This document shows, in pieces, positions 31,457 through 39,759 of a DNA stretch of 64,000 bases (positions within the stretch are counted from its first letter, which is position 1; every line of letters begins with the position of its first letter). Source of the DNA: an uncultured Marinobacter sp. (GTDB lineage: Bacteria; Pseudomonadota; Gammaproteobacteria; Pseudomonadales; Oleiphilaceae); contig NZ_CAMYMK010000002.1 in the NCBI RefSeq assembly GCF_947259545.1, forward strand, positions 186,001 through 250,000, written 5' to 3'. Both the position numbers and the translations under genes were made by a program. The notes beneath the pieces were generated by a model that was given only the letters and a program-made list of their open reading frames with translations, ran no database searches and was not told the DNA's origin.

Positions 31457-34375
31457 ATGAATACATTGCGCAAGCGAGTTATCGGCCTGGGACTGGTCGG
31501 TATTGCGTTTCTGGGGCTCGGTGGCTGCTTTGAAGGCGAACTGAGCGACAATGAGCAGAGCATGATGTCTGACCAGCCTTTTGCCTATGTGGTGCGAGGT
31601 TATCCGGACATGGGCGATACCTCCTCCGTTAATGCCAGGCCACCGCTGGACCCCCGCGACCCCTATGCTTTCAATCCCGGTGCCCGGCTGATGGTGCGGG
31701 ACCGTATTGCCCTGAGTTCGTCAGAGAAGGATATCCTGAAGGGCTATTTCGGCAGCAGCAACTATGACGTCAAAGACGTGGACGTGTCACCGGACGGCGA
31801 GCGCATGGTGTTTGCGGCCCATGGACCGGCCAGCAATACCGCCCACAGTACCTGGAACATTTACGAGTATACCTTCGCTTCCGGCCAGGTACGGCGAGTC
31901 TTCGCCGATGACGATATAGCCAATGCCGGTCAGGACACCAACCCCGCGTACACCAACGAGGGGCGCATCATATTCTCCTCGTCGCGACAACATTCCCGGG
32001 GGGACTGGCGTCTGCTGGATCTGCGTGAGTACCTGGAAGATTTCAGCGAACCGGCTTCCCTGTTGCATCTGGTCAGCCGGGATGGCTCCGGACTTGCCCA
32101 GATCACCTTTGGTGAGTTTCATGACATTGAGCCGAATACCATGAACGACGGCCATGTGGTATTCATCCGGTTTGGCCGCCTGTATGAGACCCTGGAAGAC
32201 TGTACGCTGGAAAATATCGACGACCCCAATTTCAATACCCATCCCCACGGCGGCGGGTTCGGTCAGGGCAATGGCAACGGCTTCCCATCCGGTCTGGAAG
32301 AGTCCAAGGAATGGACTGTTGAAGACAAATGCGGTGCCTCGCTAGCAGGTGAAGTCGAAAACGAGCGGGTGTTCGTGGAAGACGTGCTCAGCATGTACCG
32401 CATTACCCCCAGTGGCGGTAACGTGCACCGTTACTTCGGAAGCCTCAGTGAAGAGTTTAACGATGCTTCCTTCATTCACTACATGGACCCGATCCCGCTG
32501 GATGACGGCAACCTGATCACGATCATGCGCCATATCTACAACCCCAACTATGGCGGCGATGTGGTCAAGATCAACAGCAAGAACTTCTTTGCGGTGGGGC
32601 AGCCGGTAGACGAAAGCGTCATCGGTGAAGCAGAGGAATCCATGACTCCGGGTCTGGTCAATTTCTTCCCCAATCAGGTATCGCCGTCCGGTTGGTACAG
32701 TGCCGTCGCCCCCTATGGGGATGGCAGCGGACGACTGCTGGCCAGCTGGGCCCAGTGTCTGGTTGAGGACGAAGAGATCAACGCGGTCTGCGAGGGTGCG
32801 TCCACCGTAGAGAACCTGGGCGAACCCCAATACGGCATCTGGATGGTGGACCCTGCCAGCAATACCCGCCTGCCGGTGGTGCGTGGTCATGAGCGGGCAC
32901 TGTATACCGACATTGTGATAGCCAGCCGGAATGATCTGGCGCGGCCCTACACCGGCAACCGGAATGACCTGAATCTGGAGAACGACACCGCGGTGTTCCA
33001 CATACGCAGTGTGTATGACCGGGACGGCACCGACATGGCGGAACTCTGGGACGGTGGTATCGAGACTCGCCGGGACCTCTCCCTGACCCAGCCCGATGAC
33101 CGCTCCGAGCGCTTTATCCGCGTGCTGGGCAAACGTAGCATCCCGCCGGAACTGGAGCAGGCGATACTCACCAATGAAATCCTCAATCCCAGTGACGGCT
33201 CGCGGCCCCCGCTGGGGCTGACGCCCTTACTGGGCACCGGGGGGCGCGGACTGTATGACGTACTTTCCTACGCCATGGTTGAGCCTGATGGCTCGGCGAT
33301 GGTGAAAGTGCCGGCGGAGACCAGCTTTACCTTTGAAGTGGTGAACAAGTACGGCAAACGTGTCGACCTGATTGCTGCTGATCAGTACAACTACAATTAC
33401 CTGACCCAGCATCCCAGTTCGCTGCTGCTGGAGGACGGAGAGATACTCAAGTGTTACGGCTGCCATGATCCGGAACTCGACATTCCCCATGCCCGTACGG
33501 ATGTGGAGCTGGCGTCTGCCAACCCCGGGGCGCCGGGCGATGCCATGCCGTTCCCCAATGCCAATCCGAGGATCCTGGCGCAGAACTGGAAGGACACCAT
33601 GGCCGAAGCGCTGGCGGACTCCCTGGGTTATCTGCCCACGACCTGGGCGGACAACCTGAGCTACGAGGATTTCTGGAATAACCCGCCGGATGACTCACTG
33701 GCGTTTGAAGTTCCGTACGCCGGCCTGACCACCCCGGTCCCGACTGATGATCCGTCCTGCCTCACGGACTGGACTTCGGACTGCAAGGCGACCATCAACT
33801 ATCAGGAGCACATCCAGCCAATCTGGAATGCCTGCCGGGTTAACCCCAATGACAACAACGCCATCACTTCCTGCCAGAACTGCCACCGTGCAGCCGAGTC
33901 CAAATCCTGCCCGGAAGGGGGAGGGGGCGGAGGTGCCAGCACCAACCTGCTGCTGGGTGATGGCCACGCGTCCTGGGACGGCCGTCAGCTTGAATCCTAT
34001 GTCGAGCTGTTCGAGCCGGATTACTACCTGAAACAGGAGAACGGCGACTGGGTTGAAGTCTCCGATCCGGATGCCGAGGGCGCGTGCCCCAATGGTGTCG
34101 AAGGGGATCTGAGTGTCGACCACGAACCCGGAACCTGCTTCAGCCGCCGCTTGATGAGTGGGCGGGGTGCTATCGCCAGCGCCCGCTTCTTCAGCCTGTT
34201 CGACGATGACACGGACGATGACGAATACGAAGTGGAAGTCGAAGGCACCGCGACCATCAGGGAGAGCCACCAGGGCATGCTGAGCCGGGCCGAATTGCGG
34301 CTGATTGCCGAATGGCTCGACAGTGGCGCACACCTGTTCAACGATCCCGGGAAGTTTGAATTCCCGCAAGAATAA
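31457..34375 (+). CDS. HzsA-like diheme c-type cytochrome domain lipoprotein
   Basis: This 972-residue lipoprotein has the lipobox LGLGGC (mature Cys near 24). Residues about 90-560 contain TolB/propeller-like repeats (DVSPDGERMVFAA, NEGRIIFSSSRQ, NDGHVVFI). Two CxxCH heme sites lie in the C-terminal part: Cys666-Cys669-His670 (CYGCH) and Cys806-Cys809-His810 (CQNCH), with an inserted poly-Gly loop near 822. This layout is that of proteins related to the hydrazine synthase alpha subunit; hydrazine synthesis itself is not expected in a gammaproteobacterium. AGAGGT precedes ATG 31457. It follows the TonB-like gene after a hairpin-containing 73-base gap. Confidence 0.8.
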   Translation: MNTLRKRVIGLGLVGIAFLGLGGCFEGELSDNEQSMMSDQPFAYVVRGYPDMGDTSSVNARPPLDPRDPYAFNPGARLMVRDRIALSSSEKDILKGYFGSSNYDVKDVDVSPDGERMVFAAHGPASNTAHSTWNIYEYTFASGQVRRVFADDDIANAGQDTNPAYTNEGRIIFSSSRQHSRGDWRLLDLREYLEDFSEPASLLHLVSRDGSGLAQITFGEFHDIEPNTMNDGHVVFIRFGRLYETLEDCTLENIDDPNFNTHPHGGGFGQGNGNGFPSGLEESKEWTVEDKCGASLAGEVENERVFVEDVLSMYRITPSGGNVHRYFGSLSEEFNDASFIHYMDPIPLDDGNLITIMRHIYNPNYGGDVVKINSKNFFAVGQPVDESVIGEAEESMTPGLVNFFPNQVSPSGWYSAVAPYGDGSGRLLASWAQCLVEDEEINAVCEGASTVENLGEPQYGIWMVDPASNTRLPVVRGHERALYTDIVIASRNDLARPYTGNRNDLNLENDTAVFHIRSVYDRDGTDMAELWDGGIETRRDLSLTQPDDRSERFIRVLGKRSIPPELEQAILTNEILNPSDGSRPPLGLTPLLGTGGRGLYDVLSYAMVEPDGSAMVKVPAETSFTFEVVNKYGKRVDLIAADQYNYNYLTQHPSSLLLEDGEILKCYGCHDPELDIPHARTDVELASANPGAPGDAMPFPNANPRILAQNWKDTMAEALADSLGYLPTTWADNLSYEDFWNNPPDDSLAFEVPYAGLTTPVPTDDPSCLTDWTSDCKATINYQEHIQPIWNACRVNPNDNNAITSCQNCHRAAESKSCPEGGGGGGASTNLLLGDGHASWDGRQLESYVELFEPDYYLKQENGDWVEVSDPDAEGACPNGVEGDLSVDHEPGTCFSRRLMSGRGAIASARFFSLFDDDTDDDEYEVEVEGTATIRESHQGMLSRAELRLIAEWLDSGAHLFNDPGKFEFPQE

Positions 34376-34391
34376 AAAAGGAAGCCGAACC

Positions 34392-35069
34392 GTGACAGTG
34401 GCTAGCAACCAGACAGAAATTATAAACCTTGACCGCTGGAACCTGCCGGATCTGGAACTTGAGCGGCAGGGATGGGGGGTTCCGCAGCGGGACACCTGGA
34501 AGGCAGATAGCCGGTTTCGCCAAGCCAATGTGCGCCGCAAGACCGGTACTGTGTTCACTCGTTTTAATCGGCACTTTCTGTCGATCCAGGCCTACCATAA
34601 GAAACGACCGCTGCCCGAGGCTGTGATCGACCTGGCCTTCCTGGAGCAGACGCCCAGGGAGGTCAAGGACTACAAGTCGCGGCTATGGCTGGCGGCAGCC
34701 AGCCTGCTGACCATCCCGCTTGCGCTGTTCTCGCTGCTGCCGACAGAACCCTTGTGGCTGATCCCGCCGTTTGCCACCGCACTGATGCTGATCGTGATCG
34801 CACTGCAACTGCGCCAGCACTATTTTGAGTTCCTTGCGCTCAACAGCGATGTGGTCGTGTTCCGGCTGGACGCGGGGCTGCCGGATAAGGTGAGGGCGGA
34901 TGCCTTTATCGAGGAATTGTCGACCAGCATTGCCGACGCCCAACGGGGCTTGCCATCGGGCAGGCAGCGAATTCCGTTAGCGGTTGCCGAAATGCGGAGG
35001 CTGTCGGAGGACGGGGTGATCAGCAAGGAAGAATATGAAACCGTCAAGCTCAACTGGTTCCATGGCTGA
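34392..35069 (+). CDS. Inner membrane protein with two TM helices and SHOCT-like tail
   Basis: This protein of about 225 residues has two adjacent membrane helices (about 98-118 and 122-142). Its C-terminal tail, LAVAEMRRLSEDGVISKEEYETVKLNW, has the L...L...G.I..EEYE..K pattern of SHOCT-type short domains, which often end signalling or envelope proteins. GTG 34392 is used because AAAAAGGAAG lies at the right distance; a second GTG two codons later is possible. It begins 16 bases after the HzsA-like gene and is probably the last gene of the locus. Function unknown. Confidence 0.72.
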   Translation: MTVASNQTEIINLDRWNLPDLELERQGWGVPQRDTWKADSRFRQANVRRKTGTVFTRFNRHFLSIQAYHKKRPLPEAVIDLAFLEQTPREVKDYKSRLWLAAASLLTIPLALFSLLPTEPLWLIPPFATALMLIVIALQLRQHYFEFLALNSDVVVFRLDAGLPDKVRADAFIEELSTSIADAQRGLPSGRQRIPLAVAEMRRLSEDGVISKEEYETVKLNWFHG

Positions 35070-35222
35070 TTGCTGTTAAACCGACTGTTTGCCTTGGCGA
35101 CGCTCAATAGCCCAGGTGGTGTCGGAGTGGTGTCGGGCCAGGCTCTCGCCGGTTGAAATGCAGAATGCAAAATAATGCAAAAAACATGTACAAAAAATGA
35201 CCAGGTTCACGGAGGAGGTGTG

Positions 35223-35258
35223 ATGGAATTAACCGAAACAGTCGCAGAACGCCTTTAG
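35223..35258 (+). other. Possible 11-codon leader ORF
   Basis: ATG 35223 directly follows a strong GGAGGAGG ribosome site and encodes MELTETVAERL before TAG. It lies 82 bases upstream of the secreted-protein gene, in a 271-base gap that also holds three AATGCA repeats (about 35157-35179). It may be a leader peptide or chance; I see no attenuator. Confidence 0.25.
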
Positions 35259-35340
35259 TATGGATCCTACGTTGAAGGAACCAAAACCAACCAAGAAGGA
35301 GAGTGGTAGTTTGACTGGACTAATTAGATAGGTAATTTTT

Positions 35341-36039
35341 ATGAAGTTTTCTCGTATTGTCATTCCCGCCCTGGCCGCATCTCTGGTATCTACTTCCGCA
35401 CTGGCTGTACAAGGTTCGAAGTTTTCCGCCACCCTGAGCAAAACCGCCCTGATGAATGAAACCACCAACGGCTCAGCCGTGGTCATGGATACGATGATCC
35501 ATACTGCCAATAAAAAAGAGCTGTTGATTGGCGTATCTCTCGAAACCGGTCTCTACACCCAGACGCAGGTAAAGGGTAAAAACGGCGAAAAAGATTCTGC
35601 CAGCGCCATGGCCGGTATCGATGTCACAGTATACGTTGATGGGGTACCTGCCGAACCCGGTACCATCACTTTCAATCAACGTGAGCAGGAACTGACCGCA
35701 GTGCTGGGTGGAGTCATTGAATCCTGCACCTTTAGCACGGATCAGGATGGCGATGGTGTGACCGATGACTCGCTGACCGTCACCATTGAAGATGACTGCG
35801 TGGTCACCGATGAAGAAATTGAATTGATTCAAAGCACCATGTCGGCTCATCACTTCAATTTTGTTGCTCCCGACCTGTATGCCGGCGATCACACAATCAC
35901 CGTGGAAGCGGCCATTTCAACCGATAGCAGCAGCGGTAGCGGCAGTGCCAGCGCAACCGGCCTCGTTGGTAAGGGGTCACTGACGGTTGAGTCGGTGCGG
36001 GCTATCAATCAGGATGGTGGCATTACCGTTCTGGAATGA
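35341..36039 (+). CDS. Secreted protein with DxDGDG calcium-loop-like motif
   Basis: This 232-residue protein has a clear signal peptide (IVIPALAASLVSTSALA). The beta-rich mature part has two cysteines about 25 residues apart that could form a disulfide, and between them the acidic loop DQDGDGVTDDS, which resembles calcium-binding thrombospondin-type-3 or dockerin-like loops. A Ser/Gly-rich stretch lies near 200-208. AGGT precedes the ATG. A strong terminator follows, and the upstream gap is 271 bases, so it is a single-gene unit. I do not recognise the family. Confidence 0.75.
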   Translation: MKFSRIVIPALAASLVSTSALAVQGSKFSATLSKTALMNETTNGSAVVMDTMIHTANKKELLIGVSLETGLYTQTQVKGKNGEKDSASAMAGIDVTVYVDGVPAEPGTITFNQREQELTAVLGGVIESCTFSTDQDGDGVTDDSLTVTIEDDCVVTDEEIELIQSTMSAHHFNFVAPDLYAGDHTITVEAAISTDSSSGSGSASATGLVGKGSLTVESVRAINQDGGITVLE

Positions 36040-36053
36040 GGCATTCATAAAGG

Positions 36054-36097
36054 GGCGGCAGCTTGAATCCAGGGGATTCGAGCTGCCGCCTTTTTTT
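36054..36097 (+). terminator. Intrinsic terminator of the secreted-protein gene
   Basis: GGCGGCAGCT pairs with AGCTGCCGCC and GAATCC with GGATTC, giving a 16-17 bp stem with a short loop followed by seven T. Confidence 0.9.
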
Positions 36098-36102
36098 CCT
36101 TC

Positions 36103-36768
36103 CTAGCTCTCCCTGACCCGTTTGATCTCCTCGGCATAGAAGTCGTCGAACTTCTTGAACTCCAGGCTGTCCTGACCGCAGCAGCGAATATCGCCGGATT
36201 TGATGTCGTACACCCAGCCGTGGATCTGGATCTTCTGGGTCGCCAGCTTCGCCGCCACCGCCGGGTGAGTGCGCAGGTGCTGGACCTGCTGCAGCACGTT
36301 CTCCTCGATGGCTTCGTTCAGGTACTGGCTGTCGAGGCAGGCGTCGGTGGCAATGTTGTGGCGCTCCCGGACAATTTCCATGGCGGAGCGGCAGTGCCCC
36401 AGCCATTCCTTGACGTGAGGCAAACCTTTCAGTGCCCCAACATCCAGCGCGCCCTTGATCGCACCGCAGTCGGTATGGCCACAGACGATGATGTGCCGGA
36501 CCTTGAGCACCGCCACCGCGTACTCGATGGAGGCGGTCATGCCTCCGGTCTCATTGCTGTGAGGTGGGATAATATTGCCGGCGTTGCGGCAGATGAACAG
36601 ATCTCCCGGGTTGGACCCTGTCAGCAGGTTGGGGTCGATGCGTGAATCCGAGCAGGTGAAAAACAGCACCTCCGGGCTCTGGCCATCGGCCAGGACGCCG
36701 AACAGGTCCTTGCGCTCGGGGTAGACGTTTTCCCGAAAATCCAGTACGCCACGAATGATGTGTTCCAT
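36103..36768 (-). CDS. Beta-class carbonic anhydrase
   Basis: This 221-residue zinc enzyme hydrates CO2 to bicarbonate. The zinc ligands are seen as Cys and Asp/Arg in CSDSRID and His-x-x-Cys in CGHTDCGA, with the active-site RNAGNIIPP block between them. The length and lack of a signal peptide indicate the cytosolic Can-type enzyme. Bicarbonate supply is needed by biotin carboxylases and by CarAB. A truncated biotinyl-domain remnant lies immediately upstream on the same strand (36783-36956). Confidence 0.95.
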   Translation of the reverse strand: MEHIIRGVLDFRENVYPERKDLFGVLADGQSPEVLFFTCSDSRIDPNLLTGSNPGDLFICRNAGNIIPPHSNETGGMTASIEYAVAVLKVRHIIVCGHTDCGAIKGALDVGALKGLPHVKEWLGHCRSAMEIVRERHNIATDACLDSQYLNEAIEENVLQQVQHLRTHPAVAAKLATQKIQIHGWVYDIKSGDIRCCGQDSLEFKKFDDFYAEEIKRVRES

Positions 36769-36782
36769 ATTGATTCCTTCTA

Positions 36783-36956
36783 TCAGCCTATCTCGATCAA
36801 GATTTCCCCAGGGGTGACGCGTTCACCCCTGGCCACATGGATCGCCTGCACCGTCCCGTCGATGCTGGAATTGATTCCGCTTTTCATCTTCATGGCGTCA
36901 GTGACCAGTATCGCTTCACTCGCAGTGACTGTACCACCTTCCGCCTGACTACAGGA
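36783..36956 (-). pseudogene. Truncated biotinyl (BCCP-like) domain remnant
   Basis: An open frame of 57 residues ends with TGA at 36783-36785. It reads EGGTVTASEAILVTDAMKMK and then continues SGINSSIDGTVQAIHVARGE, ending ILIEIG. This is the central and C-terminal part of a biotin-attachment domain with the AMKM biotinylation motif. The N-terminal strands are missing: the frame is closed by a stop inside the 3' end of the exoD-like gene, and no ATG, GTG or TTG precedes AMKM. The only ATG is the Met of AMKM itself. It therefore looks like a 5'-deleted gene, or one read from a non-standard start. It lies 14 bases upstream of the carbonic anhydrase gene. Confidence 0.7.
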
Positions 36957-37545
36957 TCAACGTGCTGGCAATAAACCAGAGAGTCAGCCCGGTGATTGTC
37001 GTCGCGATTAACGCCACCACTCCGTCCCGGACGACAATCGCCAACCCGAAGGCCATCAACGCTGCCCCACCGCCATTGGCGCTGAAAGGCACCAGTTCCA
37101 TCGCGGGCATGGCCAATGCCACCGCTATGCAGATCAGTGCCATCACATAAAGCCCCGGGCCATTCACCAGATATGTGAGCCGGGGTTTGGTCATACGATC
37201 CAGAAACCGCGCCGGCCTTTGCAGCCAGTCGACACCCTTTACCAATTTCCCTCTGGGTATTTGCCGCCCGGAAATCCAGCTCGGCAGCCAGATTGAATGC
37301 CGACGGAATAGCAGTTGTCCGAGTGTCAGTACGACCACCAGGCCAAGCAGCGTCGGCACCCCGGGGATGTCTCCGATCAGAGGTGCAATCGTAATCAACC
37401 CCGCCAGCAATACCACCGGACCGAATGAGCGCTCTCCGACTGCCTCCAGAATGTTTGCCACCGGCACCTGCTCCAAACCCTCACTGGATGCCCGAATTCG
37501 ATCAAGAAGCTGCTGCATGGTCGTTGGGTCGTTGTCATCCCGCAT
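36949..37545 (-). CDS. Exopolysaccharide synthesis ExoD-family membrane protein
   Basis: This 198-residue membrane protein has about four hydrophobic segments. It contains the ExoD-type opening QLLDRIRASSEGL and the block GERSFGPVVLLAGLITIAPLIGDIPGVPT. ExoD of rhizobia affects exopolysaccharide production and alkali tolerance, but the biochemical role is unknown. The start is uncertain: ATG 37545 has a weak ribosome site and another Met lies nine codons in. The 3' end overlaps the biotinyl remnant by a few bases, which suggests that a deletion fused the two regions. Confidence 0.82.
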   Translation of the reverse strand: MRDDNDPTTMQQLLDRIRASSEGLEQVPVANILEAVGERSFGPVVLLAGLITIAPLIGDIPGVPTLLGLVVVLTLGQLLFRRHSIWLPSWISGRQIPRGKLVKGVDWLQRPARFLDRMTKPRLTYLVNGPGLYVMALICIAVALAMPAMELVPFSANGGGAALMAFGLAIVVRDGVVALIATTITGLTLWFIASTLIL

Positions 37546-37695
37546 AGTGAGAATGTCTCGCTTGCTGTCGCTTCGGATGCTGATGAGCTACAAGAGAAAG
37601 TGAAAACTACCATCCCGGCGCTCCGGAAGACAGTAGCATTCCCCATTGGTCTAACGGGAAGGTGAGAGGCACGGCGCCGGGTGGAGTCCGGGCAT

Positions 37696-37726
37696 AAAAA
37701 AAGCCCCTGAAGTCAGGGGCTTTTTC
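37696..37726 (-). terminator. Terminator of ssrA (symmetrical)
   Basis: AGCCCCTGA pairs with TCAGGGGCT. An A-run on the left (T-run for the minus strand) and TTTTT on the right allow termination in both directions. It lies 10 bases beyond the tmRNA 3' end. Confidence 0.9.
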
Positions 37727-37734
37727 GGAGAGTT

Positions 37735-38099
37735 TGGTGGAGACGGCGGGAATTGAACCCGCGTCCGCCAGTACTCAGCCTTGAGGTCTACATGCTTAGC
37801 GTCTCTCTATTGATTTAAGTTCAAGCGACCCGAGAGCCAGGGTGCAAGAACCGAGTTCTTTAAATCTTAGCCTTTAGCCAGTGAACTCTGGTTAAAGGAG
37901 CATCCCGTAAGCGATGACGTCCTGAGATGTTGCTTCCGGGCTACGGGCGACCCGGTCAGGACGACTAGCAGCTTACGCTGCTAGTGCGTAGTTTTCGTCG
38001 TTTGCGACTATTGCGTTGCAGCTTTGGATTAACGAGATTGGCTGCCATCTCGACATGCACCCAAGGGTTCGCCACCAGCGTCGAAGCCATGTCGTCCCC
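37735..38099 (-). ncRNA. ssrA: Transfer-messenger RNA (tmRNA)
   Basis: Read on the minus strand, the 365-nt RNA starts GGGGACGACATGGCTTCGAC and ends with the tRNA-like T-arm and CTCCACCA. These are the hallmark ends of one-piece tmRNA. The tag reading frame, at 37973-38005, encodes ANDENYALAA followed by TAA. tmRNA with SmpB rescues stalled ribosomes and tags the product for proteolysis. The CCA end is encoded. smpB lies on the same strand 1.7 kb upstream, separated by the WS/DGAT gene. Confidence 0.98.
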
Positions 38100-38107
38100 T
38101 TACACAC

Positions 38108-38137
38108 AGTATATGTGGCCGGTTCCAGCAACTTCAA
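38108..38137 (-). promoter_or_regulatory. Sigma-70 promoter of ssrA
   Basis: On the minus strand, TTGAAG (38132-38137) and TATACT (38108-38113) are separated by 18 bases and sit 8 bases before the tmRNA 5' end. Confidence 0.65.
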
Positions 38138-38187
38138 GGGCTTCCTTGTTAAGTTTTATGTTTCCGGCCAGTGGACTTGTACCTACC

Positions 38188-39609
38188 TCAACTGGCGGTC
38201 TGGGCAGTTGTCGGCTCATTGCGCTGCAGGGCCGCGTCTCTCAGTTCAGCAAAGCTGTCACGGAAATAGCCCATGACCGCATTCGGGTCCGCGTTGATGG
38301 CCCGGTCGATGGTGATACCGAACTGCACCGTGCCGGCGTAGCTGAAGATGCTCATACCAATGCCAATATTGCCGCTCTGTGGCACCCAGAACATGGGTTG
38401 GACCAGTTTGGCGCCGGCAAGGTAGACCGCTTCCCGGGGTCCGGGCACGTTGGTCAGCACGGCAGAGGCCTTGTTGCTTAGCAGCGCCAATGCACGACGC
38501 TCCAGGATATCGGGGCCGCGACCAAACAGATCCAGCAGGCTATAGGTCACCTGAGCCTGGTAGGAGCGTTTGAGGCGATTCATGTTCTCCTGCACCTGAC
38601 GGAAACGCATGAGCGGGCAGGTCACCTCGACCGGCAGGCATACCAGGACCAGTCCGAACTGGTTTCCCAGCGTCTCGATGGGTTGATTCAGCGGACGCAG
38701 GTTAAAGGGCACGGCCACGCGGATGCCGCATTCCGGAATGTGTTCCCCGGCTTCCCGAAAATGGCGTTGTAGTGCACCTGCCGCCGCAGACAGCAAGACG
38801 TCGTTGGCGGTGCCTTTCAATGCCCGGGCGCAGAGTTTCACTTCCGCCAGGCTCAGGGGCTCGGCCCAGGCTACCTGTTTGCGACCAGAGAGGGGCGAGC
38901 GCAGTCCGGTTTTGGGTTCAAAGCGTGCGGCACCGAGCTTGATCAGGTCCATGGCGATATTACCCGCCGCCGTCGCCATCTTGATGGGGTAATCCGGCTC
39001 CTTGCGTAACGAGCTGAGGAACAGTCGGCCTTGCTCCACGGCGGTTTGGCCGCTGTCCAGCACGCGGTTGGTAAAACGGCGAAGACTGCCGCCCACCTGT
39101 TGTTCCGTTGGCGATGTGGTGCTGGCGATGCGGCTGAGTTTGGTTTCCGGTGTCTTGTCGGTCAGAGACAACAACACTCGTACCAGCGAAATGCCATCGG
39201 CAATACAGTGGTGAATGCGAACCAGCAGGGCGCAGCCACCGTCGTAATTATCAATGTAATGGATGTCCCAGAGAGGGCGGCGGGAATCGAGTGCCGTGCT
39301 TCCCAGATCGCTGGTTAGCGCCTGAAGTTCGCTCTTGTCACCGTTACCGGGCAGGGCGACGCGATGAATGTGGTTGTCGATATCGAACAATGGGTCATCC
39401 TGCCAGTACACACGCTCGCCTTCCCGAACCACGCGTTGGCGAAAGCGGCGAAAACACAGAAAGCGTTCCTGCAGGATTCGTTTCAGGCGTTTGATGGAGA
39501 TTGGCTGGTCAAAGATCAGGACCCCTGCAATCATCATCGGGTTCGTGGGACTGTCCATGCGCAGCCAGGACCGGTCCACGGCTGACATGGCGGTTTTGCT
39601 TTGAGACAT
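38188..39609 (-). CDS. Wax ester synthase/diacylglycerol acyltransferase (WS/DGAT)
   Basis: This 473-residue bifunctional acyltransferase transfers acyl-CoA to fatty alcohols (wax esters) or to diacylglycerol. The catalytic HHxxxDG motif is His133-His134...Asp138-Gly139 (HHCIADG). The PLW motif lies near 112-114 and the ND motif in GTANDVLLSAAAG. No signal peptide is present; such enzymes sit at the inner membrane or lipid-body surface. ATG 39609 is chosen because GGAGG precedes it; earlier Met codons lack a site. The gene separates smpB from ssrA, and carbon-storage wax esters are characteristic of Marinobacter and relatives. Confidence 0.95.
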   Translation of the reverse strand: MSQSKTAMSAVDRSWLRMDSPTNPMMIAGVLIFDQPISIKRLKRILQERFLCFRRFRQRVVREGERVYWQDDPLFDIDNHIHRVALPGNGDKSELQALTSDLGSTALDSRRPLWDIHYIDNYDGGCALLVRIHHCIADGISLVRVLLSLTDKTPETKLSRIASTTSPTEQQVGGSLRRFTNRVLDSGQTAVEQGRLFLSSLRKEPDYPIKMATAAGNIAMDLIKLGAARFEPKTGLRSPLSGRKQVAWAEPLSLAEVKLCARALKGTANDVLLSAAAGALQRHFREAGEHIPECGIRVAVPFNLRPLNQPIETLGNQFGLVLVCLPVEVTCPLMRFRQVQENMNRLKRSYQAQVTYSLLDLFGRGPDILERRALALLSNKASAVLTNVPGPREAVYLAGAKLVQPMFWVPQSGNIGIGMSIFSYAGTVQFGITIDRAINADPNAVMGYFRDSFAELRDAALQRNEPTTAQTAS

Positions 39610-39759
39610 GGGGCCTCCGTTCTGTGAGCAATCCATTTGCCGAACGGACATCACTGCCACGGAATCGTGGCATATCGGCGATCAGACCATAGAGTATAGG
39701 CCCATCATGGGGAGAGTAAAAGTGATTGCAGATGCGACATAGATCTGTCGCATCAAGGG

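Noticed and set aside
31457-34375. True hydrazine synthase subunit
   Set aside because: Only the domain layout is shared; there are no beta/gamma subunits and no anammox context, so it is called HzsA-like only.
35311-35338. Promoter TTGACT/TAATTT before the secreted-protein gene
   Set aside because: With 16-base spacing the transcript would start inside the coding sequence, leaving no ribosome site.
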